Source of the DNA: Microbacterium sp. EST19A
GTDB taxonomy: Bacteria > Actinomycetota > Actinomycetes > Actinomycetales > Microbacteriaceae
Assembly (NCBI RefSeq): GCF_019969685.1
Contig: NZ_JAHXYZ010000001.1
Coordinates: 1,798,001-1,862,000, forward strand
DNA: 64,000 bases
Direction of reading: 5' to 3'
Below, one piece after another: positions 45,166 to 52,724 of the stretch; positions within the stretch are counted from its first letter, which is position 1, and each line of letters starts with the position of its first letter. A model generated the notes under the pieces. The model was not told the origin of the DNA, ran no database searches, and worked only from the letters and a program-made list of their open reading frames with translations. The translations under genes were made by a program, and so were the position numbers.

Positions 45166-45764
45166 GCACCCTCCCCGTCATCGAGCGCGAGGTTGAGTTC
45201 GGCGACGTTGATGCGCTCTTCGCCGAGGAATCCCAGATCCCGCCCTTGAATCCTAGACTCCACGATCGCGCGCAGGTCCTGCTCGCTCATGCCGCGCGCC
45301 TCGGCGACGCGGGGCACCTGCAGCAGGGCGTACGCGACGCTGATGTGCGGGTCGAGACCGGAGCCGGATGCCGTCACCGCATCGGCCGGGACCTCGTCGG
45401 GTGAGACGCCCTCGCGCTCGGCGATCGCCGTCTTCCGCTCCTCGATCGCGGCGACGAGGTCGGCGTTCTCCGGCCCGAGGTTGCTGCCGCTCGACGCGGT
45501 GCCGTCGTAGCCATCGCCTGCTGCCGAGGGGCGGGACTGGAAGTACTCGGGTAGAGCCTCACCATCGGCGTCCGTGAAGGACTGGCCGATCAGCGAGCTG
45601 CCCTTGTCGTCGGGAAGGGGAGAGCCGTTCGCCTGGTTCGGCAGCAGCAGCTGCCCGATCCCCGTGACGACGAGGGTGTAGCCGACACCCAGCACGAGGG
45701 TGAGGACGAGCATCGCGCGGACGGCGACGCCCGTGGTGCGGATGGCGGTGCGGGTGGAGGACAT
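45162..45764 (-). CDS. kdpC: Potassium-transporting ATPase subunit KdpC
   Basis: 200 residues: one N-terminal membrane helix (AMLVLTLVLGVGYTLVVTGI) and an extracytoplasmic domain with YFQSRPSAAG, SSGSNLGPENADL and GSGLDPHISVAYALLQVPRVA, all conserved in KdpC. It stabilises the KdpA-KdpB complex and helps potassium binding. The ATG at 45764 is chosen over an upstream TTG because GGAAAGG lies six bases before it. Its stop overlaps the kdpD start by four bases. Confidence 0.93.
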   Translation of the reverse strand: MSSTRTAIRTTGVAVRAMLVLTLVLGVGYTLVVTGIGQLLLPNQANGSPLPDDKGSSLIGQSFTDADGEALPEYFQSRPSAAGDGYDGTASSGSNLGPENADLVAAIEERKTAIAEREGVSPDEVPADAVTASGSGLDPHISVAYALLQVPRVAEARGMSEQDLRAIVESRIQGRDLGFLGEERINVAELNLALDDGEGA

Positions 45765-45783
45765 GAGAGGCCTTTCCAAACTG

Positions 45784-47967
45784 TCAGAAGCCGGGGATCA
45801 GGCTCACGACGAGGTCGATGAGCTTGATGCCGATGAACGGGGCGATCACGCCGCCGAGGCCGTAGATCAGCAGGTTGCGCTGCAGGATCTGCGAGGCGCT
45901 CGCGGGGCGATACTTCACGCCGCGGAGCGCGAGCGGGATGAGGAACACGATCACGATGGCGTTGAAGATGATCGCGCTGGTGACGGCGGATGCCGGGGAG
46001 TGCAGCTGCATGATGTTGAGCACCGCGAGCCCGGGGAAGACGCCCATGAACATCGCCGGGATGATGGCGAAGTACTTGGCGACGTCGTTCGCGAGCGAGA
46101 ACGTCGTGAGGGCTCCGCGGGTGATCAGCAGCTGCTTGCCGATGCGCACGATGTCGATCAGCTTGGTCGGATCGGAGTCGAGGTCGACCATGTTGCCGGC
46201 CTCCTTCGCGGCCGAGGTGCCGGTGTTCATGGCGACGCCGACGTCGGCCTGCGCGAGGGCGGGGGCGTCGTTCGTACCGTCGCCCGTCATCGCGACGAGC
46301 CGGCCGCCCTCCTGCTCACGCCGGATGAGCTCGAGCTTCTGCTCGGGCGTCGCCTCGGCGAGGAAGTCGTCGACGCCCGCTTCCTTCGCGATGGCGGCGG
46401 CCGTGAGCGGGTTGTCGCCCGTGATCATGACGGTGCGGATGCCCATGCTGCGCAGCTCGTCGAACCGTTCGCGCAGACCGTCCTTGACGATGTCCTTGAG
46501 ATGCACGACCCCGAGGATGCGGGCGTCCTGGGTGCCTGAGCCCGTCGAAGGGCCCTTCACCGCGACGACGAGCGGGGTGCCGCCGCTGGAGGCGACAGCA
46601 TCCGTCAGAGAGGTCAGCTCCGTGTCCCTTTCCACGGTCCCTGAGCCCGACGACGGGTCCAGCCATGCGCGCACGGCGGAGCCGGCGCCCTTGCGGATCT
46701 GCGTGCCGTCGGCCAGGTCGAGCCCGCTCATGCGCGTCTGGGCCGTGAACGGCACGATGACGGCATCCGTCGGCTGTTCGACCCGGATGCCGCGGCTCGC
46801 GGCGAGGTCGACGATCGAGGCTCCTTCGGGCGTCGGGTCGGCGAGCGACGAGAGAGCGGCGATGCGCAGCAGCTCGGCGTCTCCCACGCCCTGAAGCGGG
46901 AGCACCTCGTGGGCGCGACGGTTGCCGTAGGTGATGGTGCCGGTCTTGTCGAGCAGCAGGGTGGTCACGTCTCCGGCGGCCTCGACCGCGCGTCCCGACA
47001 TCGCCAGAACGTTGCGCTGCACGAGCCGGTCCATGCCCGCGATGCCGATGGCCGACAGCAGGGCGCCGATGGTGGTCGGGATGAGGCAGACGAGCAGGGC
47101 GATCAGCACCGGGATGCTGACGGGCGATGCGGCGTACGACGCGATCGGGTTGAGAGCGAGCACGACCACGACGAACACGATCGACAGGCTGGCGAGCAGG
47201 ATGTTCAGCGCGATCTCGTTCGGGGTGCGCTGACGGCTCGCGCCCTCGACGAGGGCGATCATCCGATCGACGAAGGTCTCGCCCGGCTTCGAGGTGATGC
47301 GCACGACGATGCGGTCCGAGAGCACGCGGGTGCCGCCGGTGACGGCGCTGCGGTCGCCCCCGGACTCGCGGATGACCGGCGCGCTCTCGCCCGTGATCGC
47401 CGACTCGTCGACCGTCGCGATGCCCGCGATGATGTCGCCGTCGCCGGGGATGAGCTCGCCCGCCTCGACGATCACGACGTCGTCGCGCTGGAGCTCCGCC
47501 GACGAGACCTCGACGGTGTCCGCGTGCTCGGCAGCGGCATCCGCGGCCAGGTCGTGACCGACGACCCGTCGCGCCATGGTGCTGGTCCGGGTCTTCCGCA
47601 GCGTCGCGGCCTGCGCCTTGCCGCGGCCTTCGGCGACCGATTCGGCGACGTTCGCGAACAGGACGGTGAGCCACAGCCATACCGCGATGCCCCAGGTGAA
47701 CGGGGCGGGCACGGGCGTCCCGCCGGAGTCGGCGGGGCCGCCGAGGAACGGCTCGGCGATCGCCAGCGCCGTGGTGAAGGCCGCGCCGACCCAGACCAGC
47801 AGCATGACGGGGTTGCGCACGAGCGAGGCCGGGTTGAGCTTGCGCAGCGCGCCGGGCAGTGCCTGCACGAGCTGCGCCCAGCCGAACGCGCGGGCCGGGG
47901 CGTCGGTCGTCGAGCGAGAGGAGCGAGACGAGACGTCGGGCTCAGAAACGTCGGTGTCGAGTGTCAT
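45784..47967 (-). CDS. kdpB: Potassium-transporting ATPase catalytic subunit KdpB
   Basis: 727 residues, longer than the usual roughly 680-690. P-type ATPase motifs are the TGES loop (192-195), phosphorylated Asp340 in DKTGTITYG, the hinge [16 protein letters not shown], and a C-terminal ion-path region ending in [11 protein letters not shown]. It hydrolyses ATP to drive potassium through KdpA. Two short insertions in the nucleotide-binding domain, [11 protein letters not shown] (about 436-446) and [10 protein letters not shown] (about 471-480), are encoded by dispersed repeat copies and are absent from standard KdpB. The rest is intact, so it is probably functional. Confidence 0.94.
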   Translation of the reverse strand: MTLDTDVSEPDVSSRSSRSTTDAPARAFGWAQLVQALPGALRKLNPASLVRNPVMLLVWVGAAFTTALAIAEPFLGGPADSGGTPVPAPFTWGIAVWLWLTVLFANVAESVAEGRGKAQAATLRKTRTSTMARRVVGHDLAADAAAEHADTVEVSSAELQRDDVVIVEAGELIPGDGDIIAGIATVDESAITGESAPVIRESGGDRSAVTGGTRVLSDRIVVRITSKPGETFVDRMIALVEGASRQRTPNEIALNILLASLSIVFVVVVLALNPIASYAASPVSIPVLIALLVCLIPTTIGALLSAIGIAGMDRLVQRNVLAMSGRAVEAAGDVTTLLLDKTGTITYGNRRAHEVLPLQGVGDAELLRIAALSSLADPTPEGASIVDLAASRGIRVEQPTDAVIVPFTAQTRMSGLDLADGTQIRKGAGSAVRAWLDPSSGSGTVERDTELTSLTDAVASSGGTPLVVAVKGPSTGSGTQDARILGVVHLKDIVKDGLRERFDELRSMGIRTVMITGDNPLTAAAIAKEAGVDDFLAEATPEQKLELIRREQEGGRLVAMTGDGTNDAPALAQADVGVAMNTGTSAAKEAGNMVDLDSDPTKLIDIVRIGKQLLITRGALTTFSLANDVAKYFAIIPAMFMGVFPGLAVLNIMQLHSPASAVTSAIIFNAIVIVFLIPLALRGVKYRPASASQILQRNLLIYGLGGVIAPFIGIKLIDLVVSLIPGF
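46531..46554. repeat. Dispersed repeat copy 2 inside kdpB
   Basis: GGTGCCTGAGCCCGTCGAAG followed by GGCC, read in frame (minus strand) as GPSTGSGTQ. It lies in the nucleotide-binding domain just before the conserved [12 protein letters not shown] segment. Confidence 0.78.
46636..46660. repeat. Dispersed repeat copy 3 inside kdpB
   Basis: GGTCCCTGAGCCCGACGACG followed by GGTCC, read in frame (minus strand) as DPSSGSGTV. It is more diverged than copies 1 and 2. Confidence 0.7.
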
Positions 47968-47968
47968 G

Positions 47969-49648
47969 TCAGACGAGTCCTTCAGCGAGGGGTCCCAGTG
48001 CGAGCACGGGGAAGTAGGTGAGTGCGGTGACGATGACCGTCACGGCGAGGAGGAGGCCGACGAACTGCGGCCGATGGGTGGGCAGCGTGCCGGAGGTGGC
48101 GGGGATCCGCTCCTGCGCCGCGAACGAGCCGGCCAGCGCCAGCACGAGCACGATCGGCAGGAAGCGGCCGAGCAGCATCGCGACGCCCAGGGCGGTGTTG
48201 AACCACGGAGTGTTGGCGGTGAGTCCGGCGAATGCCGAGCCGTTGTTGTTCGCGGCCGAGGTGAACGCGTAGAGCACCTCGCTCATGCCGTGCACACCCG
48301 GGTTCAGGATGCTGGTCGACTCGACGTCCTCGCGGATGCCGGGAATCGCGAAGCTCAGAGCCGTGCCGCCGAGCACGAGTGCCGGCACCACGAGGATGTA
48401 GAGGCTCGCGAGCTTGATCTCCCGCGGCCCGATCCTCTTGCCGAGATACTCCGGGGTGCGGCCGACGAGCAGCCCGCCGACGAACACCGCGATGATCGCG
48501 AGCACGAGCATCCCGTACAGACCCGAGCCGACGCCGCCGGGGGCGACCTCGCCGAGCATCATGTTCAGCATCGGCATCATGCCGCCGAGCGCCGTGTACG
48601 AGTCGTGCATCGAGTTGACCGCGCCGGTCGACGTGAGCGTGCTCGCGGTGCCGAAGAGCGTGGAGCTCAGGATGCCGAAGCGCTGCTCCTTGCCTTCCAT
48701 CGCGGCGCCGGCGAGTTCGGGGGCGCTGCCGCCTCCGGCGAGCTCGAGGGCCGAGAGCGCGAAGGTCGAGATGAGGAAGATCGTGCCCATCACGGCCGCG
48801 ATCGCGTAGCCCTGGCGGTGATCGCCGACCATGCGGCCGAACGTGCGGGGGAGCGCGAACGGGATCACGAGGATCAGCAGGATCTGCACCAGGTTCGTGA
48901 ACCCGGTGGGATTCTCGAACGGGTGCGCGGAGTTGGCGTTGAAGAAGCCGCCGCCGTTCGTGCCGAGGAGCTTGATCGCCTCCTGTGAGGCGACCGGTCC
49001 GCCCGGGATCGTCTGCGTGCCGCCCGACACCGTGGTGACGTCGGTGAACCCGGCGAAGTTCTGGATCACGCCGCCGGCGAGGAGGGCCACCGCGCCGATC
49101 AGGGCGATCGGGAGCAGCAGACGCCCGAGGCCGCGGGTCAGGTCGACCCAGAAGTTGCCGATCGTGGTGGAGCCGCGGCGGGCGAGGCCGCGGATGAGGG
49201 CGATCGCGATCGTGAGACCGACGGCCGCCGAGACGAAGTTCTGCACGGTGAGGCCGGCGAGCTGCACGGTGTAGCCCATGGTCTGCTCGGGCGAGTACGA
49301 CTGCCAGTTCGTGTTGGCGACGAAGGAGGCCGCGGTGTTGAAGGAGAGCCCCTCGGGCACCGCGGGAAGGCCGAGCGACTGCGGCAGGAACGCCTGGAGC
49401 CGCTGCAGCGCGTACACGAGCACGACGCCGACGACCGAGAACGCGAGCACGCTGCGGGCGTACGCGCGCCAGGTCTGCTCGGAGCGGGAGTCGACACCGA
49501 TCAGCCGGTAGAGGCCGCGCTCGACGCGGAGGTCGCGCGGGGTCGTATAGACGTGGGCGATGTAGTCCCCGAGCGGGCGGTAGAGCAGCACGAGCACGAC
49601 GACGACGGCCACGACCTGCAGCACGCCGAACCAGATCGACGTATCCAT
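47969..49648 (-). CDS. kdpA: Potassium-transporting ATPase subunit KdpA
   Basis: 559 residues with about ten membrane helices. Four pore-loop-like segments are visible, including [40 protein letters not shown] and [20 protein letters not shown], the conserved KdpA selectivity loops. It is the potassium channel-like subunit that takes up the ion for KdpB. The ATG overlaps the kdpF stop (ATGA), and the kdpB start lies one base after its stop, so the operon is fully coupled. Confidence 0.95.
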   Translation of the reverse strand: MDTSIWFGVLQVVAVVVVLVLLYRPLGDYIAHVYTTPRDLRVERGLYRLIGVDSRSEQTWRAYARSVLAFSVVGVVLVYALQRLQAFLPQSLGLPAVPEGLSFNTAASFVANTNWQSYSPEQTMGYTVQLAGLTVQNFVSAAVGLTIAIALIRGLARRGSTTIGNFWVDLTRGLGRLLLPIALIGAVALLAGGVIQNFAGFTDVTTVSGGTQTIPGGPVASQEAIKLLGTNGGGFFNANSAHPFENPTGFTNLVQILLILVIPFALPRTFGRMVGDHRQGYAIAAVMGTIFLISTFALSALELAGGGSAPELAGAAMEGKEQRFGILSSTLFGTASTLTSTGAVNSMHDSYTALGGMMPMLNMMLGEVAPGGVGSGLYGMLVLAIIAVFVGGLLVGRTPEYLGKRIGPREIKLASLYILVVPALVLGGTALSFAIPGIREDVESTSILNPGVHGMSEVLYAFTSAANNNGSAFAGLTANTPWFNTALGVAMLLGRFLPIVLVLALAGSFAAQERIPATSGTLPTHRPQFVGLLLAVTVIVTALTYFPVLALGPLAEGLV

Positions 49649-49737
49649 CAGAACCTCTCCGGAGCGACGAGGGCGACCACGAGGTAGACGACGGCGGCGA
49701 CCGCGAGGGCGGCGGCGATGATCTCGAAGACGATCAC
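49648..49737 (-). CDS. kdpF: Potassium-transporting ATPase small subunit KdpF
   Basis: 29 residues, essentially one membrane helix ([20 protein letters not shown]) with the typical C-terminal ALVAPERF of KdpF. It stabilises the KdpABC complex. The GTG start follows GGTGGAGAAG, which also encodes the end of the preceding tiny gene; the stop overlaps the kdpA start by one codon frame (ATGA). Confidence 0.88.
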   Translation of the reverse strand: MIVFEIIAAALAVAAVVYLVVALVAPERF

Positions 49738-49817
49738 AGCTTCTCCACCCCCTTGGCCACGAGGGAGACGAGGGCGAACAGCGCGAGAGTCAGCGCGATG
49801 TAGATGATGTCGAGCAC
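49734..49817 (-). CDS. 27-residue membrane peptide at the head of the kdp operon
   Basis: A GTG-initiated reading frame encoding one hydrophobic helix followed by [23 protein letters not shown] then [10 protein letters not shown]. Its stop overlaps the kdpF start by four bases, the same coupling seen throughout the operon, and its composition is that of a real membrane peptide. Similar tiny proteins precede KdpF in other actinobacteria, as far as I recall. The function is unknown; it may be an extra small subunit. The start codon is uncertain because no ideal ribosome site is visible. Confidence 0.6.
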   Translation of the reverse strand: MLDIIYIALTLALFALVSLVAKGVEKL

Positions 49818-49857
49818 GGAGTCGATACAACTCCCGTGCGAGGCGGCATCCGACGAT

Positions 49858-49876
49858 CCTCACGGTTCCCCTACGG
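49858..49876 (-). promoter_or_regulatory. Potassium-regulon box upstream of kdp
   Basis: CCTCACGGTTCCCCTACGG (plus-strand reading): two half-sites, TCACGG and CTACGG, 11 bp apart. The same arrangement occurs upstream of the kimA-like gene. It lies 41 bases upstream of the first kdp start. The 11-bp direct-repeat spacing is that of OmpR/PhoB-family response regulators; KdpE is the obvious candidate. Confidence 0.6.
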
Positions 49877-49932
49877 GTTCCCGCCCGACCCATGCGCCGC
49901 CCTCACGACGGGCGGGTCGGTCCGTGGTTCCA

Positions 49933-50013
49933 GTCGCAGTTGCTGCCGTCCTCAACGCGTAAGGCGGCACGACCTGCGACCGGAATGCGGCGCGGCGGCA
50001 CGAACTGCGACCG
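49933..50013. repeat. Intergenic palindromic words, GCGACC family
   Basis: GGCGGCACGACCTGCGACCG (49963-49982) and GGCGGCACGAACTGCGACCG (49994-50013) are direct repeats with one difference. GTCGCAGTTGCTGCC (49933-49947) is an imperfect inverted copy. The same word recurs at 52597-52686. Lies between the divergent kdp and SLC13-type genes. Confidence 0.7.
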
Positions 50014-50044
50014 CGACCACAGCCTCCGGCCCTATGCTCACGGA

Positions 50045-51223
50045 GTGGGTGCGACCAGGCGGCGGATCGGGGCGGGGACGGTGATCGTCCTGGCGCTCAT
50101 CGCCGTCGCCGCGGTGTGCGTCGTCAGCGGCATCCTGCCGAGTGCGGATGCCGGTGCCCTCGGCCTGCGCACAGCGCCGGTTCTGGGGTTCGTGGTGGCG
50201 ATCACGATCGTCGCCGAGCTCGCCCGCGATGCCGGTGTCTTCGACGTGCTCGCGCAGCGGCTCGCCCGCTGGGGCCGCGGCCGTGTGATCGCGCTCTGGG
50301 CCTCGGTCGTCGCGCTCGCCGTGGTCAGCACCGTCTTCCTGTCACTCGATACGACGGCCGTGATCGGGACGCCGGTGGTCGTGGTGCTCGCGCAGAGCAT
50401 CGGCGTCTCCCCGCTGCCGTTCGCGCTCGCGACGGTGTGGCTGGCGAACACGGCATCCCTCGCTCTTCCGGTCTCGAACCTGACCAACCTGCTCGCCGCC
50501 CCCGCGATCGGCGCCGATCCTGCCGCGTTTCTCGCGCTGAGCTGGGCGCCGACGCTCGTCGGCGTGCTCATCCCCGTCGCGCTCCTGACGATCGTGCATC
50601 GCCGCACCCTCTTCGGCGCCTACCGGGTGCCGCAGGCAGGCACCCCGTCCGACCGCTTGCTGTTCTGGGGTTCGGCCGGCGTGCTGGTGGTGCTGCTGCC
50701 GATGCTCACCCTCACGCACGACGTGTGGATTCCGGCCACGGCCGCAGCGCTGCTGATGCTGGTTCTCTTCGCTGTTCGGCGTCGGCACGTGCTGCGACTC
50801 TCATTGGTGCCGTGGCAGGCGCTGGGGCTGGCCGCGGCGTTGTTCGTGCTGGTCGAGGCGGCGCACGCCAACGGCATCCTGGACTTCCTGACGTCCGTCG
50901 CGCCGAGCGGACACGGCATGGGGGCGCTCCTGCAGCTCGCGGCGATGGGCGCGGTCACCGCGAACGGCGTGAACAACCTCCCGGCCTACCTGATCCTCGA
51001 ACCCGCGGCGGGCGACCCCGTGGCGTTGATGGCACTCCTGATCGGCGTGAACCTCGGCCCGCTCATCACTCCGTGGGCCTCGCTCGCGACACTGCTCTGG
51101 CACCACCGCATCGTCGCGCTCGGCGTCACGATCAGCTGGCCGCGCTTCATGCTCTGGGGAGTAGTGGTGGCCGTACCGACGGTCGCTGTCGCCGGGCTGG
51201 TGCTGGCGCTCGTCGCGGGGTGA
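50045..51223 (+). CDS. SLC13/ArsB-type membrane transporter
   Basis: 392 residues with about ten helices. Two internal halves each end in a conserved loop: VSTVFLSLDTTAVIGTPVVV and AMGAVTANGVNNLPAYLIL, as in the ArsB/SLC13 ion-transporter superfamily, where these loops line the substrate path. Members export arsenite or transport citrate, sulfate or dicarboxylates; with no ars genes nearby the substrate stays open. The GTG at 50045 is chosen because TATGCT lies six bases upstream (leaderless) and positive residues then directly precede helix 1. Confidence 0.78.
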   Translation: MGATRRRIGAGTVIVLALIAVAAVCVVSGILPSADAGALGLRTAPVLGFVVAITIVAELARDAGVFDVLAQRLARWGRGRVIALWASVVALAVVSTVFLSLDTTAVIGTPVVVVLAQSIGVSPLPFALATVWLANTASLALPVSNLTNLLAAPAIGADPAAFLALSWAPTLVGVLIPVALLTIVHRRTLFGAYRVPQAGTPSDRLLFWGSAGVLVVLLPMLTLTHDVWIPATAAALLMLVLFAVRRRHVLRLSLVPWQALGLAAALFVLVEAAHANGILDFLTSVAPSGHGMGALLQLAAMGAVTANGVNNLPAYLILEPAAGDPVALMALLIGVNLGPLITPWASLATLLWHHRIVALGVTISWPRFMLWGVVVAVPTVAVAGLVLALVAG

Positions 51224-51245
51224 ACCCGGTGTCCGCACGGCTCGC

Positions 51246-51269
51246 TAGCATTTGCCCATGCCGCGCTAG
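51246..51269 (+). other. Orphan leaderless promoter with a three-codon frame
   Basis: TAGCAT (51246-51251), six bases, then ATG CCG CGC TAG. The -10-to-ATG geometry is identical to that of the real leaderless genes in this window, yet the frame closes after Met-Pro-Arg and runs into the 3' end of the opposing ThuA-like gene. It may be a relic of a deleted gene or a minimal leader peptide. Confidence 0.4.
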
Positions 51270-51973
51270 ACCGCTTCCCCTCGGCTCGCCCACAGCAACC
51301 CGCGTTCGACGATGGTGCGCACGTTCGCGTCGCGAAGCACCCCCGTGTCGTGACCCGGGGTGGCGACGAAGACGCGACCGGCACCCCACGAACGGGTCCA
51401 GACGGCCGGGGAGGTGATCGGGCGGTGCCATGGCTGATCGGCGCGGGCCGGATGCGTCGTCGTCGCGAGCACGTCGTTGAGGTCGTCGTGCAGCACCCAG
51501 TACTGCTCGGTGGTGAGCGCGAAGTCCGAGATGCCGCGGGTGATCTCGTGATCGCGGCCGAGCTCGGTGATGTCGATGGTGTGCGGGAGGAAGCTGTCGG
51601 CGCCGTCTCCGCGGATCAGCTCCTGCGCCTTCGCCGGATGCTTGACGAACTGCCCGCCGACCAGCTGCAGGTAGTCGGAGTTGGCGCGGTACGCGTCGAC
51701 GATGCCGCCGTGCCATCCGGCGAAGCCCGCTCCGGCGAGAACCGCGTCGCGCAGCCCCTTGATGGCGGCCGCGGAGATCTCCGCCATCGTCACCGACTGC
51801 ACGATCAGGTCGGTCTCCGCCATGACCGCGGCATCCGCGTAGGTCTCGCTCGAGTCCTCGATCCGCACGTCGAACCCACTGCGCTCGAGGAACGGGACGA
51901 AGAGGTCGGTCGTCTCGACCGGCTGGTGGCCCGCCCAGCCGCCGCGCACGATCAGGGCCCTGCGTGAGTTCAT
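51266..51973 (-). CDS. ThuA-like domain protein
   Basis: 235 residues. RALIVRGGWAGHQPVETTDLF at the N-terminus, GFAGWHGGIVDAYRANSDY in the middle and RVFVATPGHDTGV near the end are typical ThuA strings (class-I glutamine-amidotransferase-like fold). ThuA is linked to trehalose utilisation in rhizobia, but most ThuA-like proteins have unknown roles in sugar metabolism. TAGGCT lies six bases before the ATG, so it is probably leaderless. It stands five bases downstream of the GNAT gene's stop yet keeps its own promoter. Confidence 0.85.
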   Translation of the reverse strand: MNSRRALIVRGGWAGHQPVETTDLFVPFLERSGFDVRIEDSSETYADAAVMAETDLIVQSVTMAEISAAAIKGLRDAVLAGAGFAGWHGGIVDAYRANSDYLQLVGGQFVKHPAKAQELIRGDGADSFLPHTIDITELGRDHEITRGISDFALTTEQYWVLHDDLNDVLATTTHPARADQPWHRPITSPAVWTRSWGAGRVFVATPGHDTGVLRDANVRTIVERGLLWASRGEAV

Positions 51974-51977
51974 GACC

Positions 51978-52568
51978 TCAGCCTAGGGACGCGGTCGAGC
52001 GCTCTGCCCATTCCTCGGCGAGGATGCCGTAGTTCATGCCGTCGAGCCACTCGCCGGAGCGGTGCAGCGCAGTCTTGCGGCTGAACTCCTCGCGCCGCAT
52101 CCCGAGACGCTCCATCAGCCGCCACGAGGGCTCGTTGTCGGCGAAGCATCCGGCGTGCACGCGACGCAGCCCGAGCGGTCCGAAGCAGACGTCCATCACC
52201 GCGCGGATCGCCTCGGTCGCGTACCCCTTGCCCGTGTACGCGGGATCGAGCACCCATCCGAGCTCGGCCTCGACGTCCTTCGCCTGATCCGCGACCTCGA
52301 GCTGCGCCCATCCGTCGCCGATCTTGATCATGATGTCGCCGATGGGCACGGGGTCGCCGTCGTCGCCTTCCGGCAGCAGCTCGACCAGGTGCATCGCCGC
52401 CATCCGCTCCGGATCGCGGTAGCGTTCCCGGAACGCCTCGAGAGTCTCGGGTGCGAGTCCCAGCCAGCGGTTCACCTCGGGGAGCCGCCGCCATTCCCAC
52501 ATCGCGTCGATGTCGGGCTCGGTCATCGCGCGGATCTGCAGCCGTTCGGTGCGGACGAGTGATTCCAT
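51978..52568 (-). CDS. GNAT-family N-acetyltransferase (RimJ/RimL type)
   Basis: 196 residues. VRTERLQIRAMTEPDIDAMW opens the fold, ELGWVLDPAYTGKGYATEAIR contains the acetyl-CoA-binding R/Q-x-x-G-x-G/A motif in the form YTGKGYA, and RRVHAGCFADNEPSWRLMERLGM is the classic RimJ/RimL-like C-terminal motif. It transfers acetyl to an amino group of a protein N-terminus or small molecule; the substrate is unknown. The ATG at 52568 is preferred over a GTG one codon upstream because TAGGCT lies six bases before it. Confidence 0.88.
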   Translation of the reverse strand: MESLVRTERLQIRAMTEPDIDAMWEWRRLPEVNRWLGLAPETLEAFRERYRDPERMAAMHLVELLPEGDDGDPVPIGDIMIKIGDGWAQLEVADQAKDVEAELGWVLDPAYTGKGYATEAIRAVMDVCFGPLGLRRVHAGCFADNEPSWRLMERLGMRREEFSRKTALHRSGEWLDGMNYGILAEEWAERSTASLG

Positions 52569-52596
52569 CACCTCAGCCTAGGGATGCTGCTCGGTC

Positions 52597-52686
52597 TTCC
52601 GGTCGCGATAGATGTCGCCCGGACCGCCGCTGAGCGGCACGAATCGCGACCGGAACCCTTCCGAGCGACGTGAATTGCGACCGGAG
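52597..52686. repeat. Intergenic palindromic words, GCGACC family (second site)
   Basis: TTCCGGTCGCGAT (52597-52609) is the exact reverse complement of ATCGCGACCGGAA (52643-52655). A third copy, ATTGCGACCGGAG, is at 52674-52686. The flanks share GGCACGAA with the elements at 49963-50013. It lies in the 156-base gap between the KimA-like and GNAT genes and could end the KimA transcript. Nothing else is recognisable in the gap. Confidence 0.7.
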
Positions 52687-52724
52687 GCCGGAGACCGAAA
52701 GGCGGCAGACGGATGCCGCGGTGC

